A DNA stretch of 64,000 bases from CAWCDJ01 sp963794265. Lineage in GTDB: Bacteria > Acidobacteriota > Terriglobia > Bryobacterales > Bryobacteraceae. Both the position numbers and the translations under genes were made by a program. Positions within the stretch are counted from its first letter, which is position 1; every line of letters starts with the position of its first letter. The stretch covers positions 930,001 through 994,000 of the forward strand of contig CAWCDJ010000001.1 in the NCBI GenBank assembly GCA_963794265.1. Direction: 5' to 3'. Below, one piece after another: positions 9,207 to 18,145 of this stretch. The notes under the pieces were generated by a model. That model was given only the letters and a program-made list of their open reading frames with translations. It was not told the origin of the DNA and did no database searches.

Positions 9207-10064
9207 TTGACGCCACAAACCAATCAGGAACAAAAGAAGGAACCACGGGTTTCCGTGGTGGTGGTGTCGCGTAACCAGGCACACGCTCTCGAGCGGTGTC
9301 TGGAATCGATCGAGAAATCCGATGGCCGCGCCGATTATCAGGTCATCGTCGTTGATAACGCCTCCACCGACGCCAGCACCCAACTGGAGAGCCGCTTTTC
9401 CGCCCTGCAATGGGTCAAGCTCCCTAAGAACTTCGGCATGACCAAAGCCTGGAACATCGGCTGGCGCGCAGCCGACGCCCCCTACGTGCTGTTTCTTCAC
9501 GCCGACACTGAAGTGGAGCCCGATGCCATCGCGCGCCTGGCCGATACCCTCGATACGAATGCCGAGGCGGTGGCCGTTTGCCCGCTTCTGGTGGATGCCG
9601 AAGGCCGCCCCGCGCCGCAATTGGACGGGTTTCCGCCCACCGGCGAATGGCGCGCCGCGGAACCCGCGGGCGAGCAGCCGGTTCCCGTGGAGTACCCGCG
9701 CGGCGCCGCCCTGATGGCGCGTGTCTTCTATATCAAAGCGGTCCGCCAGATCGACGAGCGCTATGGCCAGTTTGGCGCCGATGCCGATCTCGCAATGCAG
9801 ATCCGCCGCGCCGGACGCAAGATCCTGCTCGCGCCCGCCGCTCGCGTCCGCCATGCAGGCCGTTCCGGCTACAGCTCCGCGGAGCGCGCCGATTTTCTGC
9901 TCGGGCGGGCCCTGTTTCTCAGCAAATACCAGGGTTTCGGCGCGGGGCTTTCCGCCCGTCTGGGCGCCATTTTCGGATCCCTCTTCGGGTTTCGCTTGGG
10001 CGAGCTGCGCAACACCATCGCCGGCCAGAAGATCGATGGCTCGCAGCAAGGCCCACAACAATAA
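9207..10064 (+). CDS. Family 2 glycosyltransferase
   Basis: A 285-residue GT-A fold transferase, probably moving a sugar from a nucleotide donor to a lipid- or cell-wall-linked acceptor. It has the opening VSVVVVSRNQAHALERCLES, the nucleotide-binding VIVVDNASTD and the metal-binding HADTEVEP around residue 98. The middle part with GAALMARVFYIKAVRQIDERY and GADADLAMQIRRAG is like rhamnosyltransferases of cell-surface glycans. The start is TTG at 9207; no in-frame ATG exists before the catalytic core. The following hydrolase gene begins three bases after its stop codon, so the two are translated together. Confidence 0.88.
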   Translation: MTPQTNQEQKKEPRVSVVVVSRNQAHALERCLESIEKSDGRADYQVIVVDNASTDASTQLESRFSALQWVKLPKNFGMTKAWNIGWRAADAPYVLFLHADTEVEPDAIARLADTLDTNAEAVAVCPLLVDAEGRPAPQLDGFPPTGEWRAAEPAGEQPVPVEYPRGAALMARVFYIKAVRQIDERYGQFGADADLAMQIRRAGRKILLAPAARVRHAGRSGYSSAERADFLLGRALFLSKYQGFGAGLSARLGAIFGSLFGFRLGELRNTIAGQKIDGSQQGPQQ

Positions 10065-10067
10065 GTT

Positions 10068-11486
10068 ATGAGACTCCTCATACCCGCGCTTCTGGCAATC
10101 GCGGCGGCATCGGCGCAGCCGTTGCGGCTCGATCCGCGGAATCCGCACTACTTTCTGCTCGACGGGCGGCCTACCGTGCTGATTACGTCGGGCGAACATT
10201 ATGGGGCGGTCCTGAATCGCGACTTCGATTACGTGCGCTACCTCAAGACCCTGCGCGCGAACCACCTGAACCTGACGCGGACTTTTTCAGGTTCATACCG
10301 GGAAGTGCCCGGAAACTTTAAAATCTCCAGCAACACCCTGGCGCCCGAGCCCGGCCGGTACCTCGCGCCCTGGCGCCAGAAGGACGGCAAGTTCGACCTC
10401 ACCCAATGGGACGACGCTTACTTCGCCCGCCTCAAGGATTTCGTGGCCGCCGCGCAGCGCAACGGTGTGGTGGTGGAGTTCGACCTGTTCTGCCCGCTGT
10501 ACGAAGACAGCATGTGGAGCGTCAGTCCGATGAATAGCCGCAACAACGTGAACGGCATCGGCAACGTTCCGCGCACGGATGTCCTCGCCTTGAAAGACGA
10601 ACGTCTGACCGAGGTCGAGGACGCCATGGTGCGGAAGATCGTGAGCGAGTTGCGGGACTTCGATAACCTTTACTACGAGATCTGCAACGAGCCGTATTTC
10701 GGCGGTGTGACGCTCGAGTGGCAGCGGCATATTTCCCAGGTGATCGCCCGCACGGAAGAAGGTTACGGCAAGAAGCACCTGATCGCCCAGAACTGGGCCA
10801 ACGGGTCGTCGGTGATCGACCGGCCGAATCCCCTGGTCGGCTTATTCAATTTCCACTACTCGCGGCCGCCGGCTTCGGTTGCGATGAATTGGAATCTCAA
10901 CCGCGCCATCGGCAACAACGAAACGGGCTTCGACGGAAGCGCGGATGCGACCTACCGCATTCAGGGCTGGGATTTTCTGATGGCGGGAGGCGCGCTCTAC
11001 AACAACCTCGATTACTCCTTCGCCGTGGGGCACGAAGACGGCACCTTCACGCCTCCCCCGGCCACTCCGGGCGGCGGAAGCGCGGCGCTGCGGCAGCAAT
11101 TGCACCACCTGCGAGCGTTCTTCGACGAGATTCCGTTCTGGCGCATGCAACCCGCCGCCGAGGGAACGGTGCAAGCGCCGGAAGGCGCCAGCGCGCGCGC
11201 ACTTGAGGAACCGGGAAAGGTCTACGCCATTTACATCCATCACGGACGCGAGGTGAAAGACGGCAAGCCCCGGTTCCAGGTGGACGAGAGGGCGATGGCG
11301 CGTCAGGTCGCGCTGCAACTGCCGCCGGGAGCCTACACTGCAACCTGGCGCGACACGCGCACCGGCTCCGATGCGAAAGTGGAAAAATTCTCGGCAGTTG
11401 AGGGCCGGCAAACCACGCTGACGTCTCCCGTTTACGCGGAAGACATCGCCCTGATCGTCCGTGCCGCCAACGCGCCGGCCCGGTAA
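10068..11486 (+). CDS. Secreted glycoside hydrolase (GH5-like TIM barrel)
   Basis: A 472-residue protein with signal peptide (residues 1-17, ending ASAQ). It begins with the pattern NPHYFLLDGRPTVLITSGEHYGAV, common in secreted cellulase-like TIM barrels. The segment YYEICNEPYFGG carries the Asn-Glu pair used as general acid/base in clan GH-A. Downstream ETGFDG is the likely nucleophile region. The C-terminal part (about 375-465) is a small beta domain. The substrate cannot be deduced. It is coupled to the glycosyltransferase gene upstream (three-base gap), and its stop lies seven bases from the stop of the convergent dehydrogenase gene. Confidence 0.75.
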   Translation: MRLLIPALLAIAAASAQPLRLDPRNPHYFLLDGRPTVLITSGEHYGAVLNRDFDYVRYLKTLRANHLNLTRTFSGSYREVPGNFKISSNTLAPEPGRYLAPWRQKDGKFDLTQWDDAYFARLKDFVAAAQRNGVVVEFDLFCPLYEDSMWSVSPMNSRNNVNGIGNVPRTDVLALKDERLTEVEDAMVRKIVSELRDFDNLYYEICNEPYFGGVTLEWQRHISQVIARTEEGYGKKHLIAQNWANGSSVIDRPNPLVGLFNFHYSRPPASVAMNWNLNRAIGNNETGFDGSADATYRIQGWDFLMAGGALYNNLDYSFAVGHEDGTFTPPPATPGGGSAALRQQLHHLRAFFDEIPFWRMQPAAEGTVQAPEGASARALEEPGKVYAIYIHHGREVKDGKPRFQVDERAMARQVALQLPPGAYTATWRDTRTGSDAKVEKFSAVEGRQTTLTSPVYAEDIALIVRAANAPAR

Positions 11487-11493
11487 CGCCGCT

Positions 11494-13254
11494 TCACAGC
11501 CCGAAGCACAAAATATTCGGACCCGCCGCCACCGCGACGTACTGCTTCCCCGCGGCCTCGAAGGTCATCGGCGAAGCCTTCATCGGGACATTCGTTTCGA
11601 ACCGCCAAAGCTCGCTCCCGTCGCGCGCGTCCACCGCCCCAAACCCGCCGTTCGGCTTCCCATAGAACACCAGCCCGCCTGCCGTCGCCAGCACGCCCGA
11701 CCATGTTTTCGCCTTGGCCGGCCCAGGCTGCGGCACCTCCCAAACGATCTTCCCTGTCTCGATATCGAGCGCCCGCAGGAAGCGCTGCCCCGTCTGGTCC
11801 GGATAGCCCAGCGGGCTCCCGGTGCACTCCTCCAGGGCCAGGAAATAGAACAGCCGGGTCGCCGGGCTATAGGCCGTCGCGCTCCAGTTGGCCGCATCGT
11901 CCGGGCATCCCTTCGGGTTGGTTACAACCGGCCGCCCGCCGGCGCCGATCCCCGAAGCCCAATCCACCCGGCGCAGAAAGGGCCTGGCGAGCAGCAGCGC
12001 GCCGCTGGTCCGGTCAAGAACATAGAAGAAGCCATTGCGGTCCGCGTGCAGCAACAACTTCCTGGGCGTTCCGCGATAGGCCGCATCCACCAGCACCGGC
12101 GGCTCGGTTGCATCCCGGTCCCGCAGGTCGTGCGGCGTGAACTGGAAGTGCCACTTCAGCTCCCCCGTATGCGGGTCCAAGGCCAGGATGCAGTTGGTGT
12201 ACAGATTGTCTCCGCCGCGGTCGCGATCGTCGCCGTCCGGGAACGGGTTCCCCGTCGGCCAGTAGAGCGTATCGGTTTCGGGGTCGTAAGAACCGGTCAG
12301 CCAGGTCGATCCGCCGCCCCGCAGAGGCTCGCTTCCCTGCCACGTTTCCGACCCGCGCTCTCCCTTGAGCGGCACCGTCCAGTGCCGCCAAAGCAACTCT
12401 CCGGTCTCGGCGCGGTAGCACGCGACGAATCCGCGGATCCCCTCGTCCGCCCCCGAAACTCCCGCGATCACGGTGTCGTTGACCACCAGCGGAGCCATCG
12501 TCCCGCCGTAATGCTGCGGCTCGCCGGGCATGGTCTTCTCCCACACCAGTTCGCCCGTCGCGCGGTCGAGCGCCAGCAGGTGCGCGTTGTCCGTCTCATA
12601 GAAGACCTTGCCGCCGCGGATCGCCACGCCGCGGTTCGTCCCAAGCGCCGCATCCCCGTCCAGGCCGCGGGTGGGCGGCCGCGAGTACGTCCAGATCCGG
12701 CCTCCGGTGAGAGCATCGATCGCATACACCTGGTTCGGCCCGGTGACATACATGACGCCGCCGGCCTCGAGAGGCGTGGTTTCGAGGGCGTAGTGAGGGA
12801 TCGGAAAAATCCACTTCACATGCAGCCCAGCCACATTCCCGGTGTGGATCTGTTTCAGCTCGCTGTACCGGTTGGCGCTGAGCCTACCGTTGTACGTGAG
12901 CCAGTCCCCCGGCTCGGGCGGACCCCAGGTCACCCGTTTTCCGGCAGCCGCCCGCGCCGCCGCGCCGGCATTCAGGCTCCGGACGTAACCCGCGACCGCA
13001 TCCAACTCCGCCGCCGGCAAATCGAAGGCCGGCATCCCCGAATCGGGAAACCCTCCCCGCACGATTTCCCGCAGCCGTTCCAAAGCCACGCCGCTCAGAC
13101 GCGGATTGCCGGCCAGCCCCGGCCCCTGCGCGCTTCCCAGCGCGCCGGCGCCATGGCACCCGGCGCACCGGTTCCGGAAGACGGTCTTCCCATCCGCCCC
13201 CCACGCAGCCGCCGGAAGAAGAAGCCATACCGCCAGCAGTCTGTTGCTCTTCAA
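11494..13254 (-). CDS. PQQ-dependent dehydrogenase with N-terminal cytochrome c domain
   Basis: A 586-residue periplasmic quinohaemoprotein oxidising an alcohol or sugar and passing electrons through its own haem. A signal peptide (1-20) is followed by a cytochrome c domain with the haem motif CAGCH (Cys30, Cys33, His34) and likely axial Met74 in SGMPAF. The eight-bladed propeller follows, with several tryptophan-docking repeats such as YAIDALTGGRIWTY, LALDRATGELVWE and RALDIETGKIVWE, and the PQQ region TPHDLRDRDATEPPVL. Haem placement at the N-terminus is the reverse of classic type II alcohol dehydrogenases, which carry it at the C-terminus. The start is TTG at 13254. The ccm operon of this window would be needed to mature it. 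Substrate unknown. Confidence 0.88.
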   Translation of the reverse strand: MKSNRLLAVWLLLPAAAWGADGKTVFRNRCAGCHGAGALGSAQGPGLAGNPRLSGVALERLREIVRGGFPDSGMPAFDLPAAELDAVAGYVRSLNAGAAARAAAGKRVTWGPPEPGDWLTYNGRLSANRYSELKQIHTGNVAGLHVKWIFPIPHYALETTPLEAGGVMYVTGPNQVYAIDALTGGRIWTYSRPPTRGLDGDAALGTNRGVAIRGGKVFYETDNAHLLALDRATGELVWEKTMPGEPQHYGGTMAPLVVNDTVIAGVSGADEGIRGFVACYRAETGELLWRHWTVPLKGERGSETWQGSEPLRGGGSTWLTGSYDPETDTLYWPTGNPFPDGDDRDRGGDNLYTNCILALDPHTGELKWHFQFTPHDLRDRDATEPPVLVDAAYRGTPRKLLLHADRNGFFYVLDRTSGALLLARPFLRRVDWASGIGAGGRPVVTNPKGCPDDAANWSATAYSPATRLFYFLALEECTGSPLGYPDQTGQRFLRALDIETGKIVWEVPQPGPAKAKTWSGVLATAGGLVFYGKPNGGFGAVDARDGSELWRFETNVPMKASPMTFEAAGKQYVAVAAGPNILCFGL

Positions 13255-13316
13255 GATCGCACCCCGACGAACTCGCGCTTTTCCATGCGCGAGTATACAT
13301 CAAAGGTGGTCCACGC

Positions 13317-14735
13317 TCAGGCGATTCTTCTTGCCAGCTTGCCGAGCAACACCGCCCCGCCGGCCAACCCCGCAACCACGCCCAGGGTCTGGAGCACCGT
13401 GAGGGCTTTCCGCCCGGGCGACCCGTATTGCAGGTTCGACATGCCCCAGCGCTGGAACTGCTGCCACTTCATAATGACGTTGCCGGGAATTTTCGCGCCC
13501 AACCCCACCATCAGGTTGGGCATGGCCTCGCGCAGCACGGGGTGGCCGGGGACGAAATAGACCCGCGAGTCGTGCTTGTAGCGATCTTTCGCGGCGTCGT
13601 CGAACACCAGATACGGCCCCTGCATCAGGTGCTCTTCGAAATTGGGATCGTCGATCTCGCCCACCATGATGGTGGGTGTGCCGTTCAACCAGATTACTTC
13701 CCGAAGCTCGCCCCGCCGCACCATGCTGTCGAGCGCGCTCTTGACGTGGCCGATGGTCCCCTCCATCGACACGCCCTCGCCGACCAGGAAATTGAGGGGA
13801 TAGTAGTTGAAGTCGCTATGGTTGTGCCAGGCTTCGAACGACACCTCCTCGAGAGGCGTGCCCGCATATTCGACAGGTTCCATCACGCCCAGGCCGCGCT
13901 CCGCCGCCAGCCGCGGGTAATCGAGTTCCTTCCAGTCCTCGCGGCCGAGCAGCCTGGCGATTGTGACATCCGTCGCGACCGGGTCGGTCGAAGCCAGCAC
14001 GCACCCGCACCAGCGCGGCAAATTGGCTACCGGCCCGTCTCCTTCTCCGCAAATGATCGCATCCACAACGCACAAGGTCGGAGGCACCACCGTCATGATG
14101 TCCATGATGCGCTGCGCGGTATCCGCGCCGTGGTTGTGCTGGCGCCAGCGCTGGTTGACCACCCCGACCCAGTTCTTGAGAGCGCCGGTGATCTTCGTGT
14201 TCTCATGGGTCTTGGCTTTGGGAACGTCGATGATCACGTCCGCATCGAGCAGCGGAGCCGGCAGCGGAACCTCCTTGAGTACTCTGCCCCGGGGCAGCGC
14301 CACCATGCGGTTAGGCGTCCGGTCGCTGCCCAGGTCGATCAACTCGGCGCCCTCGCGCTCCGCGGCCGGGCCGATCCCGGTGATCTTCATGTTGCGCAGG
14401 GAAGAGAACATGCCGCCGCTCGATTCGCCCACAATCACCCGGGAGGCGCCCGCCTCCTTCGCCATGCGCACCAGGGCCGCTACCAGGTAGGGATCGGTGG
14501 TGCATCCCTCGTCCGCCGTGTAAAAGACGGTGATGTTGGGTTTGATGAGCACGGTCTGCCCGGGCCTGACGAAATTGCGCATCCCGCCGAGGTGCGCGAG
14601 CGCCTCTTCGGCTAGGGCACGCACGGTCTCGAAGGACCGGTGCTTTTCGTTGGTGTGAGCGATCGCTACTTTGGGTTCGCGCCCCGTCCCGGCGCGCATC
14701 CCGGCCTTTTCCTGGTTTTGTGTTTGCATCGTCAT
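13317..14735 (-). CDS. DUF362 family protein
   Basis: A 472-residue protein with the DUF362 core: VLIKPNITVF, ASRVIVGESSGG, DADVIIDVPKAKTHENTKITGALKNWVG (split here as DADVIIDVPKAK and THENTKITGALKNWVG), and DAIICGEGDGP. The domain is found in uncharacterised proteins, some with ferredoxin domains; no Cys cluster is present here. The C-terminus has a hydrophobic segment (VLQTLGVVAGLAGGAVLLG) that may anchor it in the membrane, ending with Arg residues. The ATG at 14735 was chosen because it overlaps the stop of the upstream GH1-like gene as ATGA; a longer frame to 14786 would overlap that gene by 55 bases. Function unknown. Confidence 0.85.
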   Translation of the reverse strand: MTMQTQNQEKAGMRAGTGREPKVAIAHTNEKHRSFETVRALAEEALAHLGGMRNFVRPGQTVLIKPNITVFYTADEGCTTDPYLVAALVRMAKEAGASRVIVGESSGGMFSSLRNMKITGIGPAAEREGAELIDLGSDRTPNRMVALPRGRVLKEVPLPAPLLDADVIIDVPKAKTHENTKITGALKNWVGVVNQRWRQHNHGADTAQRIMDIMTVVPPTLCVVDAIICGEGDGPVANLPRWCGCVLASTDPVATDVTIARLLGREDWKELDYPRLAAERGLGVMEPVEYAGTPLEEVSFEAWHNHSDFNYYPLNFLVGEGVSMEGTIGHVKSALDSMVRRGELREVIWLNGTPTIMVGEIDDPNFEEHLMQGPYLVFDDAAKDRYKHDSRVYFVPGHPVLREAMPNLMVGLGAKIPGNVIMKWQQFQRWGMSNLQYGSPGRKALTVLQTLGVVAGLAGGAVLLGKLARRIA

Positions 14736-15973
14736 GCGAATCCGTGGCCGCCGTAATGCACGTCCATCGGCGATTCGTCCCTCCACTCTTCAATCAGTTT
14801 CCGGTACGCGTCTCGGACGGGGTGTGCGCGGCGGTCCAGACCGTACAGGCCCACCGGGTTCACCCGGCCATTCTCTTCCCGCAGCGCGGTGTCCCAATCC
14901 ACCTGGTCGAGCAGACTGTACCAGGTGAAACCCATCACCGGGACGGCACAGCGCTTCAATTCCCGTACAGCCGACCATTGCTTCCATAACCAGTCCGGCG
15001 CCTCCTTGGCGTCCATCTTATTGGTTTCGGTAAGCATGACCGGCAGATGATACCGGTCGAAGTAAGTCCGCGCCAGCAGCGCGTATCCGAAGACGGTGCC
15101 GGCGCTCTGGATGGGGCCATCCGGCGGTACCCAGTGCTCGTTGGCGCCGTAGTAGTCGCTGCCCATCACGCAGTGGGGCTTGAGCGCCGCGCCGTGAGCC
15201 ATGAACCAGTGGTAATCCTCGCGGCTCAACCCGTTGTCCATCAGGTACTCGTACATCGAGGCTTCCACCGGGTTGCCGTAACTCAAATCGAAGGAGAGAA
15301 AACGCCGGTCGTTCTCGGTCCGGGCGCGGCAGATTGCCTCGGGAGACTTTTCGTGAAAGCACGCGGTGGCCTCGCTCTGCACGAAAATCGCGTCCGGATT
15401 GGCCCCGGCAATCTCTTCCTCGGCGCGCAGATTCGCCTTCACCATGTGCTTCAGCGCGGTGACCCAGGCCCGGTCGGACTTCAAACGCTCGTTCCACCAT
15501 CCATATTTCGCTGAGAACGTGGCGTTGACGTAAATTTCGTTCACCGGCGTGAAGAACCGCACCCAGGGATAGCGTTCGGCGAAGGCGCGGGCGTACTGCG
15601 CGAACAGTTCGGGCCAGTCCGGGTTCTGGTAATCGCCGACCCAATCGGGCACACCGAAGTGGCAGAGGTCCGCGACCGGCTGGACCCCCATCTCCTTGAG
15701 CCGCGCGAAGGTCTCGTCCGCAAACGTCCAGTCGTATGCGCCCGGCCCGCGGTGAGCCCGGTAGTACTGCGGCCCGTAACGAAGATAGCCCACACCCACT
15801 TCGTCGAGGAGCGCGAGATCGTCCTGCCAGTTTTTGTAAAAGCCGGTGCTTTCGAGCTCGTCGCGGCGGACGCTGGTTCCGTCGCGGGCGGTGATGACCG
15901 GGTAACTGTTTTCAATCCCAGTGGCGAACACGAATTGCCGGATGGGGTTGCGCGATTCCCGCAGGTAAGTCAT
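14732..15973 (-). CDS. Family 1 glycoside hydrolase-like protein (beta-glucosidase fold)
   Basis: A 413-residue TIM-barrel hydrolase without a signal peptide, so probably cytoplasmic. The pattern YRAHRGPGAYDWTFAD and VADLCHFGVPDW is GH1-like. The acid/base Glu146 is in FTPVNEIY and the nucleophile Glu316 in VMLTETNKMD, followed by GFTWYSLLDQVDWDTALRE, the substrate-binding tail of GH1. It is shorter than typical GH1 enzymes (about 450 residues). Its stop overlaps the DUF362 start by ATGA, so both are made from one message. The natural glycoside is unknown. Confidence 0.82.
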   Translation of the reverse strand: MTYLRESRNPIRQFVFATGIENSYPVITARDGTSVRRDELESTGFYKNWQDDLALLDEVGVGYLRYGPQYYRAHRGPGAYDWTFADETFARLKEMGVQPVADLCHFGVPDWVGDYQNPDWPELFAQYARAFAERYPWVRFFTPVNEIYVNATFSAKYGWWNERLKSDRAWVTALKHMVKANLRAEEEIAGANPDAIFVQSEATACFHEKSPEAICRARTENDRRFLSFDLSYGNPVEASMYEYLMDNGLSREDYHWFMAHGAALKPHCVMGSDYYGANEHWVPPDGPIQSAGTVFGYALLARTYFDRYHLPVMLTETNKMDAKEAPDWLWKQWSAVRELKRCAVPVMGFTWYSLLDQVDWDTALREENGRVNPVGLYGLDRRAHPVRDAYRKLIEEWRDESPMDVHYGGHGFA

Positions 15974-16100
15974 CGCTCAAGCCCATGATACGCCGCGGGT
16001 AGAACCGGGGACCTCAGGCCGGCGCCGCGTAATGCGCGAAAAGAGCCCGGGGGGCAGCCACAATGTTCCAGGCGTCACCCTTCGTGGGTGTTTAGGTGGC

Positions 16101-16131
16101 GCGGCCCGCTCCCTGACCGTCGCGGCTCTGT
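16101..16131 (-). repeat. Dispersed short repeat, copy A
   Basis: On the minus strand the 27 bases from 16131 read ACAGAGCCGCGACGGTCAGG then GAGCGGG. The same element occurs at 60081-60107 and, more diverged, at 60869-60895. The ends can pair (CCGC with GCGG), so it may be a small palindromic mobile repeat. It lies between genes in all three cases. Confidence 0.65.
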
Positions 16132-16182
16132 TAGCATTGCGCTTGCCCGCAGAAACATGGTCCGGGGTGCACGCGGCCGTGC

Positions 16183-16211
16183 TTGAGCCAACCTCCTGAT
16201 TCTGCTATCCT
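16183..16211 (+). promoter_or_regulatory. Candidate sigma-70 promoter for yebC-ruvC
   Basis: TTGAGC at 16183-16188 (four of six matches to TTGACA) and TATCCT at 16206-16211 (four of six to TATAAT) are spaced by 17 bases. Transcription would begin near 16218, leaving a leader of about 64 bases before the yebC ATG. Matches are moderate. Confidence 0.4.
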
Positions 16212-16281
16212 CATTAAGTTGAATTCATAACAGAATTGTCTTCCCCGGCCGCGCCTGGCCGGGCCTACCTGAGAGGTTCAC

Positions 16282-17028
16282 ATGTCAGGCCATTCCAAAT
16301 GGGCCACCATTAAGCACAAAAAGGCGGCTTTGGACGCCAAGCGCGGAAAGAGTTTCACGCGCATCATCAAAGAGATTTCGATCGCCGCCCGCAGTGGCGG
16401 CGACCCCGAAGCCAACCCGCGCCTCCGCACCGCCGTGCTTGCGGCTAAAGCCGTCAGCATGCCCGCGGACAACATCAAGAAGGCCATCATGCGCGGCACC
16501 GGCGAGCTGGAAGGCGGCCAGATCGAAGAAGTCATGTTCGAAGGCTACGGGCCGGGCGGCGCCGCCGTGCTGGTCAACGTGGCCACCGACAACCGCAACC
16601 GGACCGTCAGTGAGATTCGCCATGTCTTCTCCAAGAATGGCGGGAATATGGGCGAACAAGGCAGTGTCGCTTGGATGTTCGAGCGCAAAAGCCAGATGTT
16701 CGTTCCGGGCGATAAAGCCACGGAAGATCAACTCATGGGCATCGTCCTCGACGCCGGCGCCGACGACCTGCGCAGCGACGGCGAGCGCTGGGAGATCCTC
16801 TCCGCGCCTGAAGCCCACGAAGCCGTGCTCAAGGCCCTCGAAGCCAGCGGCCTCCCCATGGAGGACGCCGGCATCGCCATGGTTCCCAAGAACCTGATCA
16901 AGCTGGAGGGCAAAAACGCCTCCGGCATGCTCAAGCTCAGCGAAGCGCTGGAAGAGCACGACGACGTGCAGAACGTCTACTCCAACTTCGACATTGACGA
17001 GAAAGAGCTGGAGGCGCTGGCGCAGTAA
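16282..17028 (+). CDS. yebC: YebC/PmpR family regulatory protein (TACO1 family)
   Basis: A 248-residue protein of the YebC family, which acts on translation of polyproline stretches and, in some bacteria, as a transcription regulator. The N-terminus MSGHSKWATIKHKKAALDAK is the diagnostic block, followed by RGKSFTRIIKEI, and the middle part GYGPGGAAVLVNVATDNRNRT is the second hallmark. Length is standard. A GAGAGG site precedes the ATG. The ruvC gene starts two bases after its stop, the same order (yebC-ruvC) as in many bacteria. Confidence 0.97.
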   Translation: MSGHSKWATIKHKKAALDAKRGKSFTRIIKEISIAARSGGDPEANPRLRTAVLAAKAVSMPADNIKKAIMRGTGELEGGQIEEVMFEGYGPGGAAVLVNVATDNRNRTVSEIRHVFSKNGGNMGEQGSVAWMFERKSQMFVPGDKATEDQLMGIVLDAGADDLRSDGERWEILSAPEAHEAVLKALEASGLPMEDAGIAMVPKNLIKLEGKNASGMLKLSEALEEHDDVQNVYSNFDIDEKELEALAQ

Positions 17029-17029
17029 C

Positions 17030-17518
17030 GTGCGCGTCCTGGGCATCGACTGCGGCTCGGAAAAGACCGGCTACGGCGTGATCGACAGCGACGGAGGCAG
17101 CCACCGCATGATCGCCGCGGGGGTCATCCGGACCAGTCCGAAGCGCCCGTTCGAGAAGCGGCTGCTCGACATCTCCAACGGCCTCCGCCTCCTCATTCGG
17201 GAGTATGCTCCCGAAGCCGGAGCGGTCGAAGGCATCTTCTATTCCGCGAACGTGAAGACCGCGCTCAAGCTGGCGCACGTGCGCGGAATCGCCCTGCTGG
17301 CCATTGCGGAAGCGGGAATCGAACTGGCGGAGTACTCTCCGCTGGAAGTCAAAGTCAGTGTGGTGGGATACGGCCGGGCGGAAAAGTCGCAGGTACAATT
17401 GATGGTGCGCTCGCTGCTCGGGCTCGCGGAGCCGATCGAATCCGAAGACGCCTCCGACGCCCTGGCCGTAGCCATCTGCCATGCAACGCACGAAGCGACC
17501 AGCCGCCGGCTGGCGTAA
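17030..17518 (+). CDS. ruvC: Holliday junction resolvase RuvC
   Basis: Endonuclease that cuts Holliday junctions in recombinational repair with RuvAB. The GTG at 17030 was chosen as start: it lies two bases after the yebC stop and places the catalytic Asp at residue 7 (VRVLGIDCGSEKTGYG), exactly as in E. coli. The other acidic residues are present in AVEGIFYSANVKTALKL and in the C-terminal EDASDALAVAICHA. The 162-residue product is near the usual length. No ruvA or ruvB follows; the next genes encode secreted proteins. Confidence 0.96.
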   Translation: MRVLGIDCGSEKTGYGVIDSDGGSHRMIAAGVIRTSPKRPFEKRLLDISNGLRLLIREYAPEAGAVEGIFYSANVKTALKLAHVRGIALLAIAEAGIELAEYSPLEVKVSVVGYGRAEKSQVQLMVRSLLGLAEPIESEDASDALAVAICHATHEATSRRLA

Positions 17519-17530
17519 GCGAGGGACCGA

Positions 17531-18145
17531 ATGAAGTGGGCGCTGTTTTTGCTGCTGGCCGGATGTCTTTTCGGAGGTGACGGGCCCAGTATTTTCTACT
17601 CCAAGAGCTTTCCCGGAAGCACTCCCGCCTACGTCGAGATCACCCTTGACCACGCCGGCAACGCGGTCTACAAGGAGGCGCCCGACGACAACCTGCCCCT
17701 GAAATTCCACCTGAACCAGTCCGAGACGGCTGAGGTCTTCGGCCTGTCCGACAAGCTCGAGCACTTCAAGATTCCGCTCGAATCCGGGCTGAAGGTGGCC
17801 TTCATGGGCACCAAAACGTTCCGCTACGAAAACGGCGCCGAACGCTCCGAAGCCAAGTTCAACTACACCGCGGACCTGTCGGCCCAAGCCTTGCAGGATT
17901 GGTTCGAGCGCATGGCGGAATCCGAGGAGATGCTCATCGAACTGGAGCGCTCGGCCAAGTACGACCGGCTGGGGGTGGACCAGGCGCTGCGCACGCTGCT
18001 CACGGCCATGGATCGCAAGCGCCTGGTGGCCGTTGACCAGTACCTTCCCATGCTCGACCGCATCGCAAAGAACGACTCCTACATGCACACGGCCCGGGCC
18101 AAAGCGGCGGAACTCGCCGAGATGATTCGCGCGCCCAAGCCATGA
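17531..18145 (+). CDS. Secreted hypothetical protein
   Basis: A 204-residue protein that starts 12 bases after ruvC. Its N-terminus, MKWALFLLLAGCLFGGDGPS, is a signal peptide and has a possible lipobox (LLAGC), so it may be a lipoprotein. I recognise no domain. The first half looks strand-rich (AYVEITLDHAGNAVYKEA), and the second half is helical with many Glu, Lys and Leu residues (SEEMLIELERSAKYDRLGVD). Its stop overlaps the next start by ATGA, so the two products are likely made in step. It sits in one transcription unit with yebC and ruvC by spacing. Confidence 0.75.
   Translation: MKWALFLLLAGCLFGGDGPSIFYSKSFPGSTPAYVEITLDHAGNAVYKEAPDDNLPLKFHLNQSETAEVFGLSDKLEHFKIPLESGLKVAFMGTKTFRYENGAERSEAKFNYTADLSAQALQDWFERMAESEEMLIELERSAKYDRLGVDQALRTLLTAMDRKRLVAVDQYLPMLDRIAKNDSYMHTARAKAAELAEMIRAPKP

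Larger units (their letters stand above)
15974..16281. other. 308-base intergenic region between divergent GH1-like gene and yebC
   Basis: No open frame with support is present. It contains a small hairpin (CACCC at 16076-16080 with GGGTG at 16086-16090), one copy of the dispersed GAGCCGCGAC-type repeat in reverse orientation (16101-16131) and a candidate promoter for yebC-ruvC (16183-16211). The left part must also hold the promoter of the minus-strand GH1-like/DUF362 pair, but I could not pick one out. Confidence 0.6.

Noticed and set aside
11461..13560. A 699-codon plus-strand frame opposite the PQQ dehydrogenase
   Set aside because: Pro/Arg-rich with no recognisable pattern; the minus strand has complete haem and propeller motifs.
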